From Legionella spiritensis (lineage in GTDB: Bacteria; Pseudomonadota; Gammaproteobacteria; Legionellales; Legionellaceae), in contig NZ_LT906457.1 in NCBI RefSeq assembly GCF_900186965.1, positions 273,501 through 337,500 on the forward strand: 64,000 nucleotides of DNA, given 5' to 3'. The notes under the pieces are model-generated. The model worked only from the letters and a program-made list of their open reading frames with translations, did no database searches and was not told where the DNA came from. Positions 58,180-64,000 of the stretch are shown piece after piece (the stretch's first letter is position 1; each line of letters opens with the position of its first letter). The position numbers and the translations under genes are program-made.

Positions 58180-58845
58180 TCATGACTTGAAACCGTATTC
58201 ATTAGTCTGATTAAGGCGAGCCATCGATCCAATATCCAGCCAGTGCCCTGCAAACAATTCGCCGCTGACGCTGCCTTCATCCACGAGAGTGCGGAGAGTC
58301 GGGGTTACGGAATACCGACCCGGACGACAGCGCGAGAAAGCCTGGGGACGATAACAGGCAATGCCAAGAAACGTGTAACGCCGGTTATTGGTAAGCAGGT
58401 TATCATGACCAAAATCAAAATCGCCGCCGGCGTTATGGACAGGATTATTGATTAGTATCAGATGGGCGAGCGATGAGTCCGGAATCGTGAGGGCGCTGAA
58501 ATCATAATCGGTCAGGATGTCTGCGTTCACCGTCAGGAAAGGTTGATCTCCCAGTAAGGGCAACGCATTATAAATGCCGCCACCGGTTTCCAGCCCACCT
58601 GGAGGTTCGGGAGAATAGCAAATATCAATGCCCCACGCTCCTCCGTCTCCCAGATACCTGCGGATCTGATCGCCCAGATAAGCGTGATTGACAATGATGC
58701 GCTGAAACCCGCTTTTCGCCAGATTTTTAACATGATATTCAATAAGTGGTATTCCCTGAATGGCGCACATGGCCTTGGGAATGCTGTTTGTCAGTGGTTT
58801 TAAGCGTTCTCCGCGACCTGCGGCCAGAATCATGGCGGTTTTCAT
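58180..58845 (-). CDS. murU: N-acetylmuramate alpha-1-phosphate uridylyltransferase
   Basis: MurU makes UDP-MurNAc from MurNAc-1-phosphate in the cell-wall recycling route that bypasses MurA. The 221-residue protein has the nucleotidyltransferase signature AMILAAGRGERLKPLT (4-19) with the following PKAM, and the metal-binding NADILTDYDF. The ATG at 58845 overlaps the TGA of amgK as ATGA, which fixes the start. Its partner kinase is directly upstream, so the pair supports this narrow naming. Confidence 0.88.
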   Translation of the reverse strand: MKTAMILAAGRGERLKPLTNSIPKAMCAIQGIPLIEYHVKNLAKSGFQRIIVNHAYLGDQIRRYLGDGGAWGIDICYSPEPPGGLETGGGIYNALPLLGDQPFLTVNADILTDYDFSALTIPDSSLAHLILINNPVHNAGGDFDFGHDNLLTNNRRYTFLGIACYRPQAFSRCRPGRYSVTPTLRTLVDEGSVSGELFAGHWLDIGSMARLNQTNEYGFKS

Positions 58846-59822
58846 GGTAATCGGATCCTCGTTTGCATCCATTGATAAAAAGGTTGAAAACCGGGGCGGG
58901 ATTCCAGGCTGTCCCGAACGTAATGAAGCGTCAGGGGTAAATCCTTTAAATAATCAGGTTTGTTATCACGCAGATACAGGCGTGAAAACACACCTAAAAC
59001 TTTTAAATGGCGCTGTAATCCGCATAGTTCAAAGGCACTGGTAAACAAAGGCAGGGGCATTTGGTTTGCCTGCGGTGCCTGTTCGTAAAAGTCGGTGATC
59101 CAGCGGCTGATCCGTTCGCGCGGCCATTGTATATAGCAATCCTTCAGCAAGGATACCAAATCATAGGTGACTGGACCTAGCATGGCATCCTGAAAATCGA
59201 TAATGCCCGGAGAACGCTCGTTTTCCAGTATCATGATATTTCGTGAATGATAGTCACGATGGATAAAAACTTGCGGTTGCCGGGCAATGTCCTGGCTTAT
59301 CGTTTGAAACGTTTGGGTGATCAGTGCCTCTTCCTGCTGATCCAGAGTTAATTGCAGATAACCTTTCACAAACCATGTTCTGAATAATTCCATTTCAGCC
59401 ATCATGAATGGTTGATCAAAAACAGGCAGCGTGTTGTGGTCGTCGCTTGTCGGGCAGGCTTGCAGCAGGGTCAGAGTATCCATGGCTTTACCATACAAGG
59501 CATCGGCGGTATCGGAGTTTAGACAGCTCAGCAAAAGTGTGTCGCCAAAATCCTCCTGCAATGCGAATCCCGCCTGATTGTCATACGCGTAAATTTCAGG
59601 GGTATGTACACCGGCTTGACGCAGCAGGTCGGCAATATAAACAAAAGGGCGCAAAGGTTCCTTGTCCGGCGGCGCGTCCATAACAATCCGGCTGACTCCG
59701 GAATAACGCAGGCGTAGATAGCGTCTGAAGCTGGCGTCGCCGGTTAACGGTGTCAATGAAAAATGGTCAACATGGAGGTTTTCCTTAAGCCATTTGTTCA
59801 GTGCGTTTTGTCGATTTTGCAT
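58842..59822 (-). CDS. amgK: N-acetylmuramate/N-acetylglucosamine kinase
   Basis: AmgK phosphorylates MurNAc (and GlcNAc) at the anomeric carbon for peptidoglycan recycling. The 326-residue aminoglycoside-phosphotransferase-fold protein shows the catalytic loop HRDYHSRNIMI and the metal-binding GIIDFQDA. The start at 59822 has GGGAG seven bases upstream; an in-frame codon at 59852 has none. Its TGA overlaps the murU ATG by four bases. It is divergent from lptD with about 180 bp between them, the usual place of this pair in many proteobacteria. Confidence 0.88.
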   Translation of the reverse strand: MQNRQNALNKWLKENLHVDHFSLTPLTGDASFRRYLRLRYSGVSRIVMDAPPDKEPLRPFVYIADLLRQAGVHTPEIYAYDNQAGFALQEDFGDTLLLSCLNSDTADALYGKAMDTLTLLQACPTSDDHNTLPVFDQPFMMAEMELFRTWFVKGYLQLTLDQQEEALITQTFQTISQDIARQPQVFIHRDYHSRNIMILENERSPGIIDFQDAMLGPVTYDLVSLLKDCYIQWPRERISRWITDFYEQAPQANQMPLPLFTSAFELCGLQRHLKVLGVFSRLYLRDNKPDYLKDLPLTLHYVRDSLESRPGFQPFYQWMQTRIRLP

Positions 59823-60002
59823 GTTATACTCCCGAGCTTGACTACGTAACATGCCTGTTTAGGGCTGTTGGTATTTGCTTTCATTACCGTAATTCGGCAT
59901 CATTTTCGTTGCGAAAAAGCAAATGTCAACAGACGGTTGGCCAAACCAGGCTAATGATTTGAATTCCGTGCACGTTGTGCTCCAGGATCATAAGGTATTT
60001 TG

Positions 60003-62666
60003 GTGACGGTGAACATCAGGGTTTGTCGACAATTCGTTTTACGGCTGCCAATGCGGTTGAAGGGCGTTATTTTGAGATTGAATTCGGTCATTAAACGGCA
60101 ATGGCTCCCGGCTATTGGTATTGTTGCCGTTTGTTTTTCCACCATGCTGTACCACCAATCCTTGCGCGCAGGTGCTACGGTCATCGAACCGGTGCAAGCC
60201 TGCGTTATTCCTCGCAATATCGATCTGGATGACGATCGTCGCGCTAAAATTGCCCAATGTTTAGGCTGGCAGCCCAATCCGGATCAGTCGTTATGTCTGG
60301 GCACATATCAACCGCTGGATGTTGCACCGCTCAGCGATGAGGATGAGGTGAATATCCTGGCTGATGACGTGTCATTATACCAGCAGGGACGCTCCAGACT
60401 GGCCGGCAATGTGGAGGTGCGTCAGACCGGGCGGGTGGTGAATGCCCAGACCGCTTATGTCTATCGTGACGCCCAATCCAATAAGGTGACCAAAATTGAA
60501 CTGTTGGGGGAAGTGACATATCTGGAGCCCGGACGGCTCATGATAGCCAGAAAAGCCAGTATTAATCCGCAGGATCGCTCGGGACATGTGGAAGATGTGT
60601 TGTATCGGTTTACCTCGCTAAAACCAGGTGCCGTACTGCCTGCCTGGGGGAGAGCCAGCTTGATTGAGCGGTTTGCCAATAAGGATTATTTATTGCAACA
60701 AGCCACTTATACCACGTGCGCTCCACAGGATAGAGCCTGGCATATTGAAGCGAAGTCCATCAAACTGGATCAGGCCAGCGCGACGGGAGTTGCTCGTGAT
60801 GCTAAATTGCTGATCGGAAATGTTCCTGTTTTTTATACGCCGTACTTAAGTTTTCCCACATCCAGGGAGCGTAAATCCGGGTTTTTAATGCCGGTGGTTG
60901 GATCATCGAACGTGGGAGGGGTAGATTTTTCCCTGCCATATTACTGGAATATTGCCCCTAATTATGACGCGACTCTGATACCGCATGTCTACACTCGTCG
61001 TGGTTTGATGATGGGAGGGCAGTTCCGCTTTCTAACCGAGCAGTCGGCCGGTGTTATAAGCGGCAATTTTTTGCCTGACGATCGCGCCTATCAGAAATTT
61101 CTGAACGATAATAGCCTGGAATTTCCGCAGTTGCAGGGCAATTCAAACAACCGGTGGTCTTTTCAGGTGCAGAACGCGACACAGTTTTATCCTGGTTTGC
61201 GGATGAATATTAACGTCCAGCAGGTATCTGATGATTATTATCTGCAGGATTTCAGTACGAACCTAGCGCTTCTCACCGAACGGCAATTGCTGCGTCAGGG
61301 TGATATCTCCTATACTACGGATCATTGGTTATTTCGCAGCATGGTGCAAAGTTATCAAACGTTGCAGCCTGTGAATTTATCGCCGATTAGCGATATTTAC
61401 GAGCGCTTGCCGCAATTATTGGCTATCGGCAGTTATGATGATTTGCCGTTCAACGGTAATTTGACTCTCCATGGCCAATTTGATTATTTCAATTGGCCAA
61501 ACCATGTTCTTCTTCAACCCCAGGGGCCCCGATATTATTTCAATCCCGTCTTGTCGTTACCACAGAATAAACCCTGGGGTTACATAACACCGTCGGTCGA
61601 GCTGGTGCAAAATTATTATGATGTCCGAAGTGCGGGGCGCAATATTGCCGGCACAACGATGCTTACCGGAAGTTATTATAATGCGCTTGACATGGGCAGC
61701 ATAGCCAATGAACATTTCAGCCGAACCATTCCAAGAGTCAGTTTGGACAGCGGACTATTTTTTGAACGTTATACCCGATTTTTGAATCATGGCTTGATCC
61801 AGACACTGGAACCACGACTGTATTATCTGTATGTGCCGTTTAAAAATCAGACAAACATACCGGTTTATGACTCGGCGTATATGATTTTTAATACGGATCA
61901 GTTGTTCCGAACCAACCGGTTTTCCGGTTACGATCGTATTGGTGATGCTAATCAACTTGCTTATGCGGTGACCACAAGATGGATTTCTGAGGAAAGCGGT
62001 GTGGAAAAAGCGAGCCTGGCGGTGGGTCAGATTCGTTATTTCGCGGACAGAAACGTGTTGCTTTGTCAGAGTGCCTCGGGTTATTGCGTTGAAAACCCGG
62101 ATACACTGGGCTTTTTATCGCCGCTGGCCAAATCCTCACCCATTGCTTCCCGAGCTGTCTATCGCTTCAATTCGGCCTGGTCGGTGATCGGTGATTATAT
62201 TTGGGATCCCTACACTCATAGCACCAACAATGCTCATCTGAATTTTCATTATCAGCCCGAAATCAATCATATTATCAGCCTGGGATATAATTATCTGGTC
62301 AATGGCGATATCACTCAGGTCGCTTCGAGTAATAATATACAGGATAATTCCCTGAACCAGATAACGCTGGCTTACGCATGGCCTTTTAATGAGCAGTGGA
62401 GCAGCTTGGGAGCGTATAGTTACAATGTCAGCAAGCAGTATGAAATGATGTCTTTTCTCGGATTGCAATACGACAGCTGTTGTTGGGCTGTCCGGTTAAT
62501 GGGAGGACGAACTTTTCGAAGCTTAAACAATCAATTGCGTCCGCAATATAATAACAACGTTTATTTGCAATTTCTTTTGAAAGGATTGGGATCGGTAGGT
62601 AACAATGATCCGGCGAGCAGGATACAAACCTATATACCAGGTTATCTCGATGGTTTTCATCACTGA
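60003..62666 (+). CDS. lptD: LPS-assembly protein LptD
   Basis: LptD is the outer-membrane beta-barrel that, with the lipoprotein LptE, inserts lipopolysaccharide into the outer leaflet. The protein of about 887 residues has an N-terminal signal-like segment, a periplasmic OstA domain (about 120-210: VNILADDVSLYQQGRSRLAG and repeats) and a large C-terminal barrel (about 300-880) ending in a helix-breaking polar tail. Two conserved cysteines are visible near residue 239 (TTCAPQDRAW) and at the late CC pair (QYDSCCWAVRL). The start is uncertain: GTG 60003 has AAGG seven bases upstream, while ATG 60051 gives a shorter leader. It is followed by surA. Confidence 0.9.
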   Translation: MTVNIRVCRQFVLRLPMRLKGVILRLNSVIKRQWLPAIGIVAVCFSTMLYHQSLRAGATVIEPVQACVIPRNIDLDDDRRAKIAQCLGWQPNPDQSLCLGTYQPLDVAPLSDEDEVNILADDVSLYQQGRSRLAGNVEVRQTGRVVNAQTAYVYRDAQSNKVTKIELLGEVTYLEPGRLMIARKASINPQDRSGHVEDVLYRFTSLKPGAVLPAWGRASLIERFANKDYLLQQATYTTCAPQDRAWHIEAKSIKLDQASATGVARDAKLLIGNVPVFYTPYLSFPTSRERKSGFLMPVVGSSNVGGVDFSLPYYWNIAPNYDATLIPHVYTRRGLMMGGQFRFLTEQSAGVISGNFLPDDRAYQKFLNDNSLEFPQLQGNSNNRWSFQVQNATQFYPGLRMNINVQQVSDDYYLQDFSTNLALLTERQLLRQGDISYTTDHWLFRSMVQSYQTLQPVNLSPISDIYERLPQLLAIGSYDDLPFNGNLTLHGQFDYFNWPNHVLLQPQGPRYYFNPVLSLPQNKPWGYITPSVELVQNYYDVRSAGRNIAGTTMLTGSYYNALDMGSIANEHFSRTIPRVSLDSGLFFERYTRFLNHGLIQTLEPRLYYLYVPFKNQTNIPVYDSAYMIFNTDQLFRTNRFSGYDRIGDANQLAYAVTTRWISEESGVEKASLAVGQIRYFADRNVLLCQSASGYCVENPDTLGFLSPLAKSSPIASRAVYRFNSAWSVIGDYIWDPYTHSTNNAHLNFHYQPEINHIISLGYNYLVNGDITQVASSNNIQDNSLNQITLAYAWPFNEQWSSLGAYSYNVSKQYEMMSFLGLQYDSCCWAVRLMGGRTFRSLNNQLRPQYNNNVYLQFLLKGLGSVGNNDPASRIQTYIPGYLDGFHH

Positions 62667-62848
62667 CAGACGGTAATTGTGCTAGATTAGGCAAGCCATC
62701 AACAGGTTTGTTGGCGTAAGATGGAGTTATTTGGAATCATTTTGATTGTAAATAATGCAGTTGATGACGTACTATGAACAAAGTTGCTTGTATTATGAGT
62801 AGAATTAACCCAAAATGCGGGCAAAAAGACAAATTAGAGGAATAGTAG

Positions 62849-64000
62849 ATGCTGAAGCGAATGGTAATGTTGGCTTTATTAATACCGACAATGGTCTTTT
62901 CGCAACCGTTGGACAGCGTGGTAGCCTTAGTCAATGATGGTGTTATTACGAAAAGTGAACTGGATTCGCAGGTGGATTTGTTACGCAAGCAAATGATCGC
63001 CAAAAAAATGGAGATGCCTCCGGAGAATACACTTCGTAAACAAGTGCTGCAGCATTTAATTGACGTTGATTTGCAATTACAGCTGGCGAAACAGAATAAT
63101 TTGGCTATCGACAGCACCGAGCTTAATGAGGCTATTGATAAAATTGCCGCAGCCAATCATCTTTCCGTATCGGAACTGCGTCAGGAAATCAGCAAGACCG
63201 GCATGGACTGGCAACAGTATCGCGAGAGCCTTCGTAAGGAAATATTAATCAGCCGGCTGCAGCAAAAGGCTGTGGGCAAGGATATCACTATTTCCTCGCA
63301 ACAGGTCGAGGATTTCCTGAAATCTTCCAAGTACCAGGACAAGGCGCAATATACTTATCAGTTGCAGAATATTGTTATCCCTTTGCCCGAGGAGCCTACT
63401 ACGGAGCAGTTAAACAAAGCGAAGCAAAAAGCCCGTGAATTACTGGCTAAAATAAAAAAAGGCGAGGATTTCAGCCGTCTGGCCATTGCCGAATCCAGTG
63501 GTGAATTTGCTTTGGAAGGCGGTGATCTGGGTATGCGCAACCTCGCGGAATTGCCGGAAATTTTTGCCAGCCAGGTCGTTAAAATGAAAAAAGGCGACGT
63601 GGCTGGACCGTTGCGTACCGGAAACGGTTTTCAATTGATCAAGTTGATAGAAATTGGCGGCGCACCGCAAAAACACGAAGTCACTAAAACCCATGTACGG
63701 CATATACTGCTCAAGCAAGATGCAAGTATGACGTCTGCCGAGGCTGAAAAACAGGCTTTTAATGTGTATCAGCAATTAAAAGCCGGGAAGGATTTTGCCC
63801 GTATGGCGAAACAATATTCTCTGGATGCCGCAAGCGCCATTAAAGGCGGTGATCTGGGTTGGGTAAACTCCGGCGAACTGGTGCCCGAATTTGAGAAGGC
63901 TATGGATGAATTGGCCGTCAATAAAATCAGCAAGCCGGTAAAATCGGGTTTCGGCTGGCATATCATCCAGGTTTTGGAACGTAAAAAGGTGGATGATTCC
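62849..64000 (+). CDS. surA: Periplasmic chaperone/prolyl isomerase SurA (3' truncated by window end)
   Basis: The gene starts at 62849 with AGAGG eight bases upstream and runs off the window without a stop. The first 384 codons show a signal peptide (MLKRMVMLALLIPTMVFSQ), the SurA N-terminal chaperone domain (about 22-160) and two parvulin-type PPIC domains: the first begins near QYTYQLQNIVIP, the second near KTHVRHILLK. SurA escorts outer-membrane proteins such as LptD to the BAM complex. Position after lptD is conserved in many gammaproteobacteria. Confidence 0.93.
   Translation, partial: MLKRMVMLALLIPTMVFSQPLDSVVALVNDGVITKSELDSQVDLLRKQMIAKKMEMPPENTLRKQVLQHLIDVDLQLQLAKQNNLAIDSTELNEAIDKIAAANHLSVSELRQEISKTGMDWQQYRESLRKEILISRLQQKAVGKDITISSQQVEDFLKSSKYQDKAQYTYQLQNIVIPLPEEPTTEQLNKAKQKARELLAKIKKGEDFSRLAIAESSGEFALEGGDLGMRNLAELPEIFASQVVKMKKGDVAGPLRTGNGFQLIKLIEIGGAPQKHEVTKTHVRHILLKQDASMTSAEAEKQAFNVYQQLKAGKDFARMAKQYSLDAASAIKGGDLGWVNSGELVPEFEKAMDELAVNKISKPVKSGFGWHIIQVLERKKVDDS

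Noticed and set aside
1..64000. CRISPR array
   Set aside because: The repeats present are dispersed inverted-repeat elements of 75-235 bp. No regularly spaced direct repeats with unique spacers and no cas gene were seen.
1..64000. tRNA or rRNA genes
   Set aside because: No cloverleaf-like segment with a recognisable T-loop was noticed in the intergenic regions, though a tRNA scan was not possible here.

Overview
The window looks like a chromosomal segment of a Legionella-type gammaproteobacterium. The case rests on context: a Rab/Ras-like small GTPase with a C-terminal membrane hairpin, a very large coiled-coil protein, a possible mitochondrial-carrier-like protein and other effector-like ORFs sit among ordinary gammaproteobacterial housekeeping genes (upp, efp/epmB, yajQ, ppk, fadE, murU/amgK, lptD/surA). 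No marker here fixes the species, and the assignment is inference.

Layout. 1-2 kb: the end of an unidentified gene, a URC4/DUF1688 gene and upp (pyrimidine use). 2-10 kb: a DUF1624 membrane protein, a four-gene efflux operon on the minus strand (outer membrane lipoprotein, EmrA-like adaptor, two half-size FUSC proteins) and a divergent receptor-type adenylate cyclase. 10-11 kb: a possible carrier-like protein. 11-32 kb: a biosynthetic region. It holds a SAM methyltransferase overlapping a TauD/SyrP-like oxygenase, three paralogous methyltransferases on the minus strand, a 3,762-residue polyketide synthase and a 976-residue NRPS. The synthase reads KS-(dead ACP)-KS-KR-ACP-KS-DH-KR-ACP-C and the NRPS reads A-PCP-C. 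No acyltransferase, thioesterase or phosphopantetheinyl transferase is visible, so malonyl units must be loaded by an enzyme encoded elsewhere.

31-43 kb: a release-factor-like GGQ protein, small membrane and ATPase genes, a class C serine hydrolase, the small GTPase, an M20 peptidase, trhO, a possible effector, yajQ, a small lipoprotein, and efp divergent from epmB. 43.8-45.2 kb: an insertion sequence (IS5 family) flanked on both sides by MITEs. 45-64 kb: ppk, a half-size chromate transporter, a 1,704-residue effector-like protein, fadE, another effector-like gene, murU-amgK, lptD and the start of surA, which runs off the end.

Intergenic DNA is dominated by short inverted-repeat elements. 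Types A and B have GGCTC(C/T)GTGAAC ends matching those of the IS, so they are probably MITEs moved by its transposase. Type C carries the CCGCGAAGGCGGG palindrome, and type D has GGGCGTGTCC ends but shares its core with type B. Insertions lie at CTAG or TA, and several abut or form the TAG stop codon of the neighbouring gene.
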